Part shown: piece by piece, positions 47,001 to 58,199 of the stretch
Layout: every line of letters starts with the position of its first letter
Numbering within the stretch: position 1 is the first letter of the stretch
Origin: Gigantopelta aegis
Taxonomy: Eukaryota > Mollusca > Gastropoda > Neomphalida > Peltospiridae
Assembly (NCBI RefSeq): GCF_016097555.1
Contig: NC_054702.1
Coordinates: 71,826,856 to 71,890,855 of the forward strand
Reading direction: 5' to 3'
DNA length: 64,000 nucleotides
Notes under the pieces: generated by a model
What the model was told of the DNA's origin: nothing
What the model saw: the letters and a program-made list of their open reading frames with translations, nothing else
The model's database searches: none
Position numbers and translations under genes: made by a program

Positions 47001-49023
47001 TCCCAGTCCGAAGCAAGAGACAATACAAACTGCTTGAAATAGCATAAAATATACTGAAATAATCAATAAATGTATTTATTGTTGACTGTTCAATGTAGTC
47101 TATCCAATAATTATAAAGGATTTTAAAATTAACAAAAGGTTTCCACTTTTTTGTTAACAAGTGGGAGTAAGCAGAACAGCTACATGTACTGGTTATCTCA
47201 AGAGCCAGTAGAGGTAAAATTTCGTCCAATCAGTGATAACGTTATTAATCTCCGTCTAAACATGTGCTAGCTCAGGTGGTCAAACGCTTCAACAGTGCGA
47301 TCTTTTATTAATTTTCAGGACACAGTACTGAATACTCTTACTTTTTATACATATATGGGATTTAAATTCATAACTTTTATTCCTTTTTTATATTATTTAT
47401 TCCATTATGTAAAATATATACAATTTGGGGGGGGGGGGGGGGGGGGTTTCACTGAAGTGATAAAAAAAAGTTATTTTTTTATTCCTTTCTTTTCTCCCCT
47501 CTCACCCCCCCCCCCCTCCCCATTAATGATGACATCAAGCGGGACCGATTGACAATTTAATTTTTCCCCACCCCTGTTGTATACCCTTTTTGATGTATAT
47601 TAGTCCAAAATGTAGAGTCAATGTTAAAAATTGTTAATGTCATATAAATACTATTTATTGCTTAACACGGTAAATATACTGTGTATCCACTCAATGTTGT
47701 TTGTTTTTTTAATTCATGTATCTGTCCTTGTGCACTAGTTTATTCTAAAACATCTCGGTCTTCATTAAAAAAAACAAAGCATTATGAAACTGTTTATTAA
47801 AAATCCAATATTTAGATAGAATCCTGGTACGCTTATTATTTTAGCTACAAAAATAGTAAAAATATATGACATAATGTCAGATATGTTATTTTATTCAGTG
47901 AATGGATTCAGAAAGTAATTAGAAATACATCCTCTAATACGTTTGACCTTTCGAGTTAATGAGGTGTAAGAGCAGTGATATTACTTTGTGTTGAGGTTCT
48001 CGGAATCATAACACTTGAAGATGTGATCGAAGAACTCTTGCAGGAAGAAATCGTAGATGAGACTGATGTCTTTAGGGATATACAGAAGAGGATTCAGGTG
48101 GCACGGGCTAAGGTGGCTAGAACCGGAAATAAGGTATACAAAATATATGATGCCAATAAAATGCATACTATAGTTTCTGCTTAAACGTAATGACTATATT
48201 ATGAAAAGACCAAAATGGCTTCTGCCTTTTAACTTGAATATGACACAAAACCATTGGGCCAAATATAAGAAAGATATTGACCTCTTTGTCGTATAACTTT
48301 ACTCAACAGCCGTGTGTATTTAATCATCTACAATAAACACAGATGTTTGCCCATGTGCATACAACATATTTTGTTTGTGTCTAAGACTTGTATACATTTA
48401 AAACAAACATGCAATCATTACCTTTTGTAAACTTGGTTTATTATATATATTTAGACCTTAAAATTTTATTTTTACTATAACAAATACACACATCATAACT
48501 CAAATTTCAGTGTAAATTTATGAATAGTTCTGTTGCTGAAATTTCTTTAAACGTTCTAACTATTGCAAAACTCATTTAGTTAAATCATTCAAGCTAGAAG
48601 AACTAACTTTCTTCCCCCATCTTATTCAGGCCACTGAGATCATTTGCAACCGTGGCATATTCTTGGACAGCAAGTCTAAGTAATTAATTAATCAGTTAAT
48701 TAATGTATTAATGTACAATCCATAGTTTTTTTTTCCTTTTTGCTTGGTCTTCACTTGCTATTAAATCATTGATTAAAGCAATTAACAAAAAAATTAAAAA
48801 AATATTTGTCTTTGTTCATTTTGTTGTTGTCATTATATTCATAATGGTGTGGATTGTTTTGTGTTTTTCCAATAAGAGTGCCTACCAGAGAAGTCAGTCG
48901 GACCCATCTTCCTCAAGACAACAGCGTTTATCATCTGATGATCCTCTTATCACAGATGTCGCCATTGCCAGTCCACATTCACAGTCAACTGACAAGCTTC
49001 TCAACCAGGAAGTCTTCACATAA
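34878..49023 (+). CDS. CNNM/MAM3-type membrane protein (DUF21 plus CBS pair), 467 aa
   Basis: Nine exons: 34878..35016, 38809..39067, 39716..39775, 40930..41131, 43115..43222, 44581..44797, 46190..46323, 47996..48133, 48877..49023. The total of 1404 nt is in phase throughout. The DUF21 transmembrane domain (about residues 32-205) has hydrophobic segments near 33-57, 88-105, 113-131 and 145-172, with [12 protein letters not shown] and [18 protein letters not shown] pair follows (about 221-395), with [17 protein letters not shown] and [20 protein letters not shown]. The acidic/serine stretch inside CBS2 (about 337-373) is like that of plant and yeast members. The family handles divalent cations (Mg2+ and others); the substrate here is not known. 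Unlike vertebrate CNNM1-4 it lacks the long extracellular N-terminus and the cyclic-nucleotide-binding-like tail. The C-terminal ~45 residues are Ser/Gln-rich and probably cytosolic. It diverges from METTL15. An AATAAA lies 14 nt past the stop; longer 3' UTRs are possible. Confidence 0.93.
36230..37070. repeat. Inverted repeat in CNNM-like intron 1
   Basis: Arms of about 100 bp at 36315-36420 and 36958-37065 (TGGTATGGGTTTAA..., ...CCAATTCATTGG) around ~540 bp of AT-rich DNA. The GGAGTGGCTGTCCTC repeat lies inside. Confidence 0.55.
38100..38500 (+). mobile_element. MITE A fragment fused to MITE B
   Basis: 38100-38312 is the 3' half of family A. From about 38308 it runs into family B (CTATAGTCCCATCCCATC ... 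CCCATGGGACGGATTAT). They share the TATAG junction, so one probably inserted at the end of the other. Confidence 0.65.
38580..38787. repeat. Foldback repeat beside the CNNM-like exon 2 acceptor
   Basis: Arms of about 49 bp at 38580-38628 and 38739-38787 (TTATTCTATTAT...GAGAAT.ATGCTAGAG), about 85% alike. The right arm ends 21 bp before exon 2. Confidence 0.8.
38809..39067 (+). CDS. CNNM-like exon 2 (DUF21 core)
   Basis: Residues 47-132. Starts [20 protein letters not shown], the signature DUF21 motif, and ends AVLFFGE. Acceptor TGTGGTTTCAG, only about 21 nt beyond a foldback repeat arm. Confidence 0.93.
39716..39775 (+). CDS. CNNM-like exon 3 (60 nt)
   Basis: Small exon between TTTGTATTTCAG and GTGAGT. 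Encodes [19 protein letters not shown], the conserved DUF21 'E-I/V-I-P-Q' segment. Phase 2 in and out. Confidence 0.92.
40930..41131 (+). CDS. CNNM-like exon 4 (end of DUF21)
   Basis: Encodes the last membrane segment ([20 protein letters not shown]), then [14 protein letters not shown] and [10 protein letters not shown], matching the DUF21-to-CBS linker. Ends in phase 0. Confidence 0.92.
41437..41920. repeat. Minisatellite, four ~119-bp units, CNNM-like intron 4
   Basis: Unit contains CACTGATAGTGTCTTACATG, AGCAATGAAAACACATTC and CAGTGGCGTACCTAGG. Units are over 95% alike by eye, apart from the first. Confidence 0.92.
42175..42325. repeat. Palindromic CTTAGCGCTAAG repeats, CNNM-like intron 4
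   Basis: The self-complementary word ATCTTAGYGCTAAGAT occurs twice, with a further diverged copy (CTTGGTGCTAAGGATC), spaced by 'CCTTAAATATATATGG'. A single relative is at 27555. Confidence 0.75.
43115..43222 (+). CDS. CNNM-like exon 5 (start of CBS1)
   Basis: Encodes [20 protein letters not shown] and [16 protein letters not shown], the entry to the first CBS motif in CNNM proteins. Phase 0 at both ends (108 nt). Confidence 0.93.
44262..44567 (+). mobile_element. SINE S3 inserted at the exon 6 splice acceptor
   Basis: Full S3 copy. The flanking duplication TTTATTRTTGTAG (44249-44261 and 44568-44580, one mismatch) includes the AG of the intron; exon 6 starts at the next base. Confidence 0.93.
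44581..44797 (+). CDS. CNNM-like exon 6 (CBS1)
   Basis: Encodes [20 protein letters not shown] and continues to [13 protein letters not shown]. The acceptor directly before it (TTTATTATTGTAG) is one copy of a target-site duplication made by a SINE insertion. Confidence 0.93.
44984..45355. mobile_element. TTAA-flanked MITE family C, CNNM-like intron 6
   Basis: Ends AGGGACATACCCTAG / AGGGTCTGTCCC between two TTAA sites (44980-44983, 45356-45359). TTAA duplications are typical of piggyBac and Kolobok elements. Confidence 0.85.
46190..46323 (+). CDS. CNNM-like exon 7 (CBS2 with acidic insert)
   Basis: Encodes [20 protein letters not shown] and a Gly/Ser/Thr/Gln-rich stretch ending VTAGSGH. Acceptor CATTTCAG, donor GTATGT. 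The low-complexity insert splits the second CBS motif, as in plant DUF21-CBS proteins. Confidence 0.9.
46479..47576. mobile_element. Non-autonomous hAT-type transposon, CNNM-like intron 7
   Basis: 1098 bp with TIRs CAGGGGTGGGGAAAA / TTTTTCCCCACCCCTG and a perfect 8-bp duplication TTGTATAC (46471-46478, 47577-47584). Contains a G-run and a C-run; no transposase frame seen. Confidence 0.92.
47996..48133 (+). CDS. CNNM-like exon 8 (CBS2 end)
   Basis: Encodes [20 protein letters not shown], then [36 protein letters not shown] is nearly invariant in the family. Phase 0 at both ends. Confidence 0.94.
48877..49023 (+). CDS. CNNM-like exon 9 and stop
   Basis: Encodes a Ser/Gln-rich tail beginning [17 protein letters not shown] and ending NQEVFT, with TAA at 49021-49023. 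The acceptor (TTTTTCCAATAAG) is weak but keeps phase 0; the tail is less conserved, so this exon is the least certain. Confidence 0.75.
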   Translation, partial: SAYQRSQSDPSSSRQQRLSSDDPLITDVAIASPHSQSTDKLLNQEVFT

Positions 49024-50668
49024 TGATTATGCATGAAATAAACAAAGGAACAGAGAATTACACATTTAATGTTCAACTACTGCAAATAAAAAAATATCTA
49101 CAACAAAAAACATGCTGTGGAAAACAAAATTAAATATGGTCCATAGTTAAAAAAAAAAAAAAAGTCATGGAGAATTTTAAAACACTACAGCAATCTTCAC
49201 AGCATTGCTGGTTACTGTGCCAGTGTGGGAAGTTGTGGGGATTGATATTTTAACAAAAACAAGTGAACAGATTTCATTTTATATAATACAACGAACAAAG
49301 AATTATATATTTTATGGTTTAAAAAAATAAGCGAACAAAAAATTATACATTTTTAAGTATTACTGGAATGGATGAAGAAGGAGTTATATATTAACTGCTC
49401 ATTGAAATTCTTAATTTAAAGAGTTCATGAGAAATGGATTCATCAACAAATAAGTGGATGGAACAAATATTCAGTATTTATTAAGCATATGACTGAATAT
49501 ATAAAACGGTGACTAACTTGAAATGTATTGAATCACAAAAGACAAAAATGTGTGTATAGATACCGGTAATGTAAAATATTATTTACTGGTTGTAGTCTGT
49601 TTGCAATAGCTGCTGGTGGTTATATCAGTTATTACCCGAAAGTAAATCATGTACCTGATTCCACATTTTTGTAGAAATGAAGATTATTTTTTTATAAATT
49701 TGGTATATACAAATTCTGTTTTGATAGAGGTTTAGAAAAGCATAATAGAAATTGAAAAGACAGAAATTTTGGTTTAACAACAGACCTTCCTTTACTTTCA
49801 GTTATGGTTGCTTTTATAACTTTTTTCAAAATGGATCTCGTACAATATATAAATTGTATGTCCAATGTTTTGGTTTTTATGCATGCCTCTAGAATGTTCT
49901 ATGTTAAATTCATTCTTATATCATGCTTCACCAATGAACATTAGAAATACAATTTGTATTTCAGTTATTAGGAAATTTATCATTTTTGCAGTTACTTTGT
50001 ACATATTGATTTGTAAGATTAAAACAAATATTTAGGTTATCACAATAATCACACATACATGTATGCAACTATATATCTTATGGATCTTAAATGGTGGCAG
50101 TTCATTACAGTATATGAAGATCCATTTACCAAGTATGTTGTTAAAATGGTTATAAATATTGTTATAGTGTATAACCTGATATTAGATATTAGTGGTGCTT
50201 CTGTGATAGTTGATGTTTTTACATTTATAATATACTTTTCTTTTTTTTTTGTGTTACCTGTTTCTTTATTTTCTTGCCAAAATGTATCATTATATTGTAT
50301 TCAATTGAGTTTGACTTGGACCAGTTGAAACTGGTGCTGTGGTTTTGTAAATTCTGTATACTACAATTACCTATGAATGCACAAACAGCTTTTAACATAG
50401 TTTAAACATGATTTTTTTTTAGCAAACATTTATTTTTGATTTACTTTACATTCCAGATATCTTTACAAATTTGATTAAAGTGATATACATTTTATCAATA
50501 ATCATGTATTTACCCTAATAGACAGCTATTATAGGTTACTACAATTTCACTTCAGGTATTAAGAACAATTTTATTTAATAATCATTACTTTTTTCATGAT
50601 GTGCTTCAAGATTCCTAAGATGACCTTATTACTTCGGTTATTTAGGTTGACACAATTTCATTTAGCAC
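49024..50668 (+). other. 3' flank / probable 3' UTR of the CNNM-like gene
   Basis: AATAAA at 49037-49042 and further AATAAA-like words. AT-rich, no other gene seen on either strand. Confidence 0.45.
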
Positions 50669-50678
50669 TTGGATACAG

Positions 50679-51072
50679 ACCGGCCTCGGTGGCGTTGTGG
50701 TAGGCCATCGGTCTACAGGCTGGTAGGTACTGGATTCGGATCCCAGTCGAGGCATGGGATTTTTAATCCAGATACCGACTCCAAACCCTGAGTGAGTGCT
50801 CCGCAAGGCTCAATGGGTAGGTGTAAACCACTTGCACCGACCAGTGATCCATAACTGGTTCAACAAAGGCCATGGTTTGTGCTATCCTGCCTGTGAAAAC
50901 ACAAATAAAAGATCCCTTGCTGCTAATCGGAAGAGTAGCCCATATAATGGCGACAGCGGGTTTCCTCTCAAAATCTGTGTGGTCCTTAACCATATGTCTG
51001 ACGCCATATAACCGTAAATACAAATGTGTTGAGTGTGTCGTTAAATAAAACATTTCTTTCTTTCTTTCTTGA
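50679..51072 (+). mobile_element. SINE S1, full length
   Basis: Flanked by TGGATACAG (50670-50678 and 51073-51081). Tail ends (CTTT)n. Confidence 0.92.
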
Positions 51073-51454
51073 TGGATACAGCTAATGGAGCATAACAAAA
51101 TTAATTTGCAGCCAACAAGACAAGTTTATTTTGCTGGGGTGGAGAGAGGATAAACATTTTCTCAATTCCAATTTTATATTGCCAAAATACTTGGGGGTTT
51201 TCCAGTGATAATTTGCCACATCCATCAGAATAACCATTAAAAAGATTACATGAGCATTGGTCATATTTACTAGAGGTTTAACAATACAAAGATTATATCA
51301 TGATACGAGGTCCATAAAGCAGCTGTATATGTCTCAAAGTCACTAACATTCTTGAGGTACATATCTTTTCTGTCATGCATAAAATAATTTTTGAGCTATT
51401 ACAAACACTAGAATGATTGGAAGTAATGGATTTGCTAAAATTGATAACTTAATA

Positions 51455-51655
51455 ATCCGTCCCATCCTTCTATAAAAGTGTTTTTTGTAATAATTTCAGT
51501 TTGGTATGACGTAAGAAAAAAAGTAAAAGTGTTTTGGAAATAACAAGCAAATACTATTTGTGTGTGCAAGTTGTAAAACAATCAGCTCGGAAATAAATAA
51601 CTTTAGCAAATTCCATAGTATCAAAAAAGGCATTCCCTGTGGGACAGACTATAAG
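51455..51655 (+). mobile_element. MITE family B, copy
   Basis: ATCCGTCCCATCCTTCTA at the left, TGTGGGACAGACTATA at the right. Body matches 38310-38500 and 54264-54479 (ATAATTTCAGTTTGGT.TGAC). Confidence 0.75.
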
Positions 51656-51659
51656 CTCA

Positions 51660-53170
51660 AACTTTATAATTAATATTTAATTTAATGGTAAAAAAAAAAG
51701 CTGTAATTATCAGAATATTTTACAATGTCTAATAGTCATTGTCTTTTAAGTATCGTGATATGTATCGTATCGCAGCCCACATATTGGGATATGTATTTTA
51801 TCACAACCTGTCACTACACTTCTAATATTTACACTTTGACAATGATTTATTGCCTGTTCTAAAGCAGTTCTGTATACATTTCAGCCCTATCAAGATTATC
51901 ATCATCACATTTGTCGTTTTGGTCCTGTTTACCTCCTGATTAAATACCTTTAATCACTGTATGTTTTATTATTTATCATTTTTATTATATAATGCATATT
52001 TTTGTTATTTCTTTTTGTAAATGTTTTTTGTTATTTTTAAAGATAATTTTTTAATTTTTTGCAGTGTCTCTCAGATGTTGAACTGTTAATAATTGTGTTT
52101 TGATGCAAAAGTGGATTAAATGAATAACACAGTACCATGATTGTTTTATACATAGGCCAAGTTGTCCTTTTCATTGATTTACATACCATATCATGTCATG
52201 TATATTTATCCCAAAGATTGCACCAGTTTTGTGTTTTAATGAAATGGAGGGGTTCTGATATGAGATGAAATCATTGTCTTGTTGGCTTCCTGTTCATTTT
52301 GTTACGCTCCATAACTCATTCCAAAGAGTATTGTTAGTGTGTTTCTCAGTTGGACTTTTAAAACATTTATAGGAAAGTGGAGCCTGCTTTCAAGATGCCC
52401 ACCTCTGAACTGACCTATTGACCTATGTATTATATAAATTATTTCACTGGAATTATAATTAATGCCCAATATAAACATGTTGAGCAGCGTTGTCATTGTT
52501 CATTACAAAAATTAATTTGTTTGTTTCTTTAAATTGTAAAACATTGATAAGGACCAACAATATTTTTATATGTATATATATGCTCATATCTTTAAGACAA
52601 ATTTATTAAGAGACTAATTTCTACCTTAAATACATTATTCATGTCATTATCAACATTAAATTTTGTGTTGATATTTATTTGTATATTGTTGATGATTTCA
52701 GATATTGATCAGATTTTTACAAATATTAGCTAAGAAAGGTGTATCATCAATTTTTCAGCAATAACAGGGCAAGCTTAGGGTGAGCAGAAAAGTTTGTCAG
52801 ATTATTTATTAAACTTCAAAAACAGCAGAAACACAGTTATTTTGGAACAAAATATCAATTATTAAATTATTTTGCCAAATTAAAATAAAATTTGCCAGTT
52901 ATTTTTTAAATTCACAATTGGTGAATTTGGCAAGTACCAAAGCTATCCCTGAATAAACCGACAATGAATGCTTACAAAACCAACTATAGAAGGAGATAAA
53001 TTCTGTGTTAGTTATCCTCAATCATGTTATGAACCTGGAGGGCATGAGCGTTTCTCTAGTGTTATGGAATGATAAAGTGAAGCCCCTCTAATTTTGGACT
53101 ATGAAAACTGGATTTGAGGGAATTCCAGTTTACCAAAGATCTTTTTTTGAACGCTTTCACTGTATTAGAT
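51660..53170. other. AT-rich stretch, no gene seen
   Basis: No supported exon on either strand; an S2/S3 tail fragment follows at 53188-53252. Confidence 0.4.
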
Positions 53171-53639
53171 ATTAATTGTTATAATCCAATAGCCGATGAT
53201 TAATTAATCAATGTGCTCTTGTGGTGTCGTTAAAGAAAACAAACTTCAATTGTAAAGTATTCGGATTCCCTGATGGCCAAACAAGGTCTCACCTCAGTGC
53301 TTGACTGTACACGCAGAGGTTACAATTTAAAGTCTGGACATTGTAATTTGGAAAGTAAAGAAAATAGTCTCTTTTTTTTACAGCACATTTTAAACTATCT
53401 GCTGTCTAACATTTGGTTTTGACAGTTGGTGTAAACAGTGAGGGAAGAAACCAGCAGCTGGCACATAAGCTACTCCTACAACATACCATGGTTTATTAAT
53501 GTCAAACATTTAATCATTTTCTCATTCAGTCTTGGAATTCTGTCCCGGGTCAGAACACTGGTTATCCAGAGACCGGACTCGGGATGGACATGTCTGAAAC
53601 CTTAGTGGTATAGGGGCATGTAAAAATACTTGATCAAAA

Positions 53640-53860
53640 GTCAGTCTTGGAGGAAACCTAAATATTTCATTAACGGCAAGGGATGTTTTATGTGTACTTC
53701 CCTCATACAGGACAGCACATACCACAGCCTATTATGTATCAGTCGTGGATCACTGGTTGGAATGGGAAAACTCAAATTACAGAATGGGTTCACCAAGAGT
53801 GTTGGATCCTACAAACGAAATACCTCGAGCAAGCGCTCCACCGACAGCTCAATCATGCAT
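53640..53860 (-). mobile_element. Diverged SINE S2/S3 fragment
   Basis: GCAAGGGATGTTTTATGTG, CAGGACAGCACATACCAC and GTGGATCACTGGTTGGAA are degraded core words of the S2/S3 body in reverse. Confidence 0.6.
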
Positions 53861-53895
53861 CTTTGATGGACCTTTCTAGGCATTGTTGTCATGGA

Positions 53896-54245
53896 CTACA
53901 GGCTGGTAGGTACTGGGTTCGGATCCCAGTCGAGGCATGGGATTTTTAATCCAGATACCGACTCCAAACCCTGAGTGAGTGCTCCGCAAGGCTCAATGGG
54001 TAGGTGTAAACCACTTGCACCGACCAGTGATCCATAACTGGTTCAACAAAGGCCATGGTTTGTGCTATCCTGCCTGTGGGAAGTGCAAATAAAAGATCCC
54101 TTGTTGCTAATCGGAAAGAGTAGCCCATGTAGTGGCGACAGCGGGTTTCCTCTCCAAATCTGTGTGGTCCTTTACTATATGTCTGACGCAATATAACCGT
54201 AAATAAAATGTGTTGAGTGCGTCGTTAAATAAAACATTTCTTTCT
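53896..54245 (+). mobile_element. SINE S1, 5' truncated
   Basis: Starts inside the tRNA-like head (ACAGGCTGGTAGGTAC) and is flanked by TTGTTGTSATGGACT on both sides (one mismatch), so the truncation happened on insertion. Confidence 0.88.
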
Positions 54246-54263
54246 TTGTTGTGATGGACTTGT

Positions 54264-54479
54264 CTATAGTCCGTCCCATCATCTACAAAAATGTTGGGGG
54301 TTTTCGTAAATAATTTCAGTTTGGTTTGACGTAACAAGAAACGTAACATTGTTTTGAAAAGAACAAAAAAAAATACTGTTTTTGTGACCAATTTAAATAA
54401 CAATCGTCTCAGACTTAAACAGCTTGTAGTAAATTCCATAGCATGAAAAAATGCGTTCCCTATGGGACGGAGTATAGGC
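54264..54479. mobile_element. MITE family B, complete
   Basis: 216 bp with ends CTATAGTCCGTCCCAT / ATGGGACGGAGTATAGG. Best-preserved member of the three B copies. Confidence 0.82.
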
Positions 54480-54889
54480 ATTGTTGTGATGGACTGTCTT
54501 TGGCTATTCTTCATGGTCAAAATGAGATTTGTAACTAATCTAACGAATGGTGTGGTATTTGAATACCAGAACAGATTGAATCAAGTATGTAATCATTACC
54601 GGACGTGCATGTAATTATAAATCAATGGACACATAGATCTGTGTTTTGATTCCTTTTGTACTGTATTTTATTAACAGATAAAAGTACTAATATTGTTCAG
54701 TATATTGTTGAAAGGTCTTTCCCTTCATTTTGTTTTCCTTTTTCTTTTTTCTTTTTTCTTTCCTTTTTTTTTTTTCTTTTTTTCTTTTTTCGTGTTAAGT
54801 CTGTGGACGTGACATTCATCATAGCACACCCTATCTGGTTTGCTTTCGTATTGATTCACATCAGACGCTTGGTGTCAACTACGTAAATA

Positions 54890-55940
54890 ACCATTATAGT
54901 CCTATTTTATATTAATTACACTTCTAATTACTACTTGAGTGTACCATTACCATCGTACAAATAGTACTGTGGTCGTACCGTGTACAATAACAGTAGTAAA
55001 TAGTATATAGTTATACGGTACTGATTAACATTGTTTTTGAAGATTAAAATCGCATAAGCTATATCATAATGAATTCATATGTTCTAGTTAATATAGTAAT
55101 TTAAAATCATATCTGTGTAAGAATGAGCCCAGGAGATAATCAAGAAACCAGTGGCATGGCACCCGTATCGGTGGACATCGTATGCTGCAATATTTATGGT
55201 ATAGGAAAATAATTGGGAGCATGTCAATTCGTCCCAGTGTTTGGTCAACTCGCCCTCGAAAGGTTACCATGATCTCGCCCCATTGTTTCGTCAACCCGGA
55301 CCAATCCCACTACTGTATTAAAAGTTTAATATATTAGATTAACTGATAGACGCAAAACTGATTGTGGCGTACGTTGTACAGCGAAACTGCGCTGTCAGAC
55401 CATCAGCGTCATGACTTATTTAAATTGATTATAGTAGTGGGGTGGTCTTATTGAATTACCAATATTAACAGTGGTGTTTCTTTAGTACTTATTGATCGCG
55501 TATATTACCATATATTATATGGTCGAGTTGACCAATCACTGAAGCGATTTGGTTTTGGGGCGAGTTAACCAGCATTCATATAACTAAATCGTGCTTGTCA
55601 AATTGAAAAATCTGTTTAGGTGTAAGATATGCAAGGTCTCTGGGGGATTCATCATTTTTGTTTTTGTTCTGGAATTTAGAGGGCGGGGTGCTTTTTTGCT
55701 TCTGCTTTTTTTTTTTTGGTGGGGTGGGGGTGTTGTTTTGGGGTTTTTTTTCAACATAGCCTATCGTTTCTGGGCTCATTCTCCTCCTACAATGCTTATG
55801 GAAAGAAAGAAGGCAGCACACACAAATAGTAATAGTAAATATGGACTGTAACCAAAACCCTCATCCACAGTTACAGTATCAGGAAGCTATCCACGTTAAC
55901 CTTTTAGGACACCTAATAGCCGATGGTATTTGTGATGGGG
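54890..55940. other. Unique-looking AT-rich stretch
   Basis: Long T and T/G runs at 54720-54790 and 55690-55750; no exon or repeat supported. Confidence 0.4.
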
Positions 55941-55949
55941 TGTCGTTAA

Positions 55950-56320
55950 AGGGACATACCCTAGTTTTTAAACACTAAGGTATATTTTTTACTATTATAG
56001 CTATTTTTGATAACTTAAATCATACTTTACTCAGATTTTATTGTTTAGATTATCCATTTCCCTACAATGGAAGTGTTTTTAGTCATCCTGGTGTTTTTAA
56101 TATCACAAAATGCATTTCTCATATTTTTAAAACCGCACATGCGTCTGAGAAGTAACACTTATGAAGTCGAGGTTTAGTATATTTTTAGAGGGTTTTTCAC
56201 CATTTCAAAGTCACAGATTCGTGTTTCACTCAATTGTAACTTTATCCAAATGTGTTACAGGTTTATAGATTAACTAAACTTAGTGTTAATGTTCACGGGT
56301 AGAAATTAGGGTTAGTCCCT
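55950..56320. mobile_element. TTAA-flanked MITE family C
   Basis: AGGGACATACCCTAGTTTTT / complementary GGGTTAGTCCCT, between TTAA at 55946-55949 and 56321-56324. Homologous to 44984..45355; a partial copy is at 57361..57670. Confidence 0.85.
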
Positions 56321-56405
56321 TTAAACATTCATTTAGTCATTTATTCATTCTATCCACGTTACTGACATTCAACCCCATATTAGTAACATTCAGTCTGACA
56401 TTAGA

Positions 56406-56672
56406 TCGATATCCGTCGGTGGGCCTATTGGGCTATTTCTCATTCCAGCCAGTGCACCACGACTGGTATATCAAAGGCCGTGGTATGTGTTACCCAGTCT
56501 GTAGGATGGTGCATATAAAAGATCCCTTGCTGCTTATCGAAAAGAGTAGCCTATGAAGTGGCGACAGCGGGTTTCCTCTCTCAATATCTGTGTAGTCCAT
56601 AACCATATGTCTGACGCCATATAACCGTAAATAAAATGTGTTGAGTGCGTCGTTAAATAAAACATTTCCTTC
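56406..56672 (+). mobile_element. Chimeric SINE (S3 head part, S1 tail), unit A
   Basis: S3 words (GGTGGGCCTATTGGGCTATT, ACGACTGGTATATCAAAGG) pass after the shared AAAGATCCCTTGCTGCT core into the S1 tail (GTGGCGACAGCGGGTTTCC, TTGAGTGCGTCGTTAAAT). Confidence 0.85.
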
Positions 56673-56842
56673 CTTATATCTTTGTTTTATACAGACCTAA
56701 CTATTATACGCTAGTAATAAATCAAATTTGGCCTAAAATTACATATATTCCCTTACTTCTTTCCATCAGTACCGTATATAAAAGATCGCCTTTAATTTTG
56801 ATACATGTTCGACTCCTACATAAAGGAGGGGGGGGGGGGGGG

Positions 56843-57155
56843 GGGGATTTAGCTCAGTATGGTTGAGTGCTCGTCTGAGGTGTTTCCGTCGCGTGATCGA
56901 ACCACCTCAGTGGATCCATTCAACTGCTTGGGGTTTTCTCGTTCCAACCAGTGCATCACAATTGGTCAAAGGCCGTGGTATGTGCTTTCCTGTATGTGGG
57001 GAAAGTGCATATAAAAGACCCCTTGCTGTATTAGGGGAAAATGTAGCGGGATTCCTGTTATAACTACGAGTGAGCATTACCAAATGTTTGACATCCAATA
57101 GTCGATAATTATTTAATCAATGTGCTCCAGTGGTGTCGTTAAACAACACAAACAA
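56843..57155 (+). mobile_element. SINE S2, unit A
   Basis: Head GGGATTTAGCTCAGTATGG directly follows a ~20-base G-run. Tail GTGGTGTCGTTAAACAACAC. Confidence 0.85.
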
Positions 57156-57744
57156 ACTTAGGGCGACGCCACATGCACGATACGAGCGTCTCGTACAAGA
57201 ATAGTTGATTGCATAGCAACCTGTAGATGAAATCGTAACGTTGTCTTGTAACAATCGACCATTCTCGTACGAGACACTGAGACTCATCGTCGTGTTTATA
57301 GTACAGTAAAACCTCTCAAAAACGGACCCTCTGTAAATCGGAATTCCCTCAAAACCGAACTTAAATCATACTTTACTCAGATTTTATTGTTTAAATTATC
57401 CATTTCCCTACATTGGAAGTGTTTTTGGTCATCCTGGTGTTTTTAATATCACAAAATACATTTCTCATATTTTTAAAACCGCACGTGCGTCTGAGAAGTA
57501 TTGTATATTTTTTTCTAGTTTTAGTATATTTTTTGAGGGTTTTTCACCATTTCAAAGTCACAGACTCATGTTTCACTCAATTGTAATTTTATCCAAATGT
57601 GTTACAGTTTTGTAGATTAACTAAACTTAGTGTTAATGTTCACGGGTGGAAATTAGGGTTAGTCCCTTTAAACATTCATTTAGTCATTTATTCATTCTAT
57701 CCACGTTACTGACATTCAACCCCATATTAGTGACATTCAGTCTG

Positions 57745-58022
57745 ACATTAGATCGATATCCGTCGGTGGGCTTATTGGGCTATTTCTCATTCCAGCCAAC
57801 TGGTGCACCACGACTGGTATATCAAAGGTCGTGGTATGTGCTACCTTGTCTGTAGGATGGTGCATATACAAGATTCCTTGCTGCTTATCGAAAAGAGTAG
57901 GCCATGAAGTGGCGACAGCGGGTTTCTTCTCTCAATATCTGTGTGGTTCTTAACCATATGTCTGACGCCATATAACCGTAAATAAAATGTGTTGAGTGCG
58001 TCGTTAAATAAAACATTTCCTT
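57745..58022 (+). mobile_element. Chimeric SINE, unit B
   Basis: Duplicate of the chimera in unit A, with the same S3-to-S1 switch point. Copied with the segment, not a separate insertion. Confidence 0.85.
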
Positions 58023-58199
58023 CCTTATATCTTTGTGTTTTATACAGACCTAACTATTATACGCTAGTAATAAATTAAATTTGACCTAAAATTACATATA
58101 TTCCCTTACTACTTTCCATCAGTACCGTATATAAAAGATGGCCTTTAATTTTGATACATGTTCGACTCCAGCATAAGGGGAGGGGGGGGGGGGGGGGGG

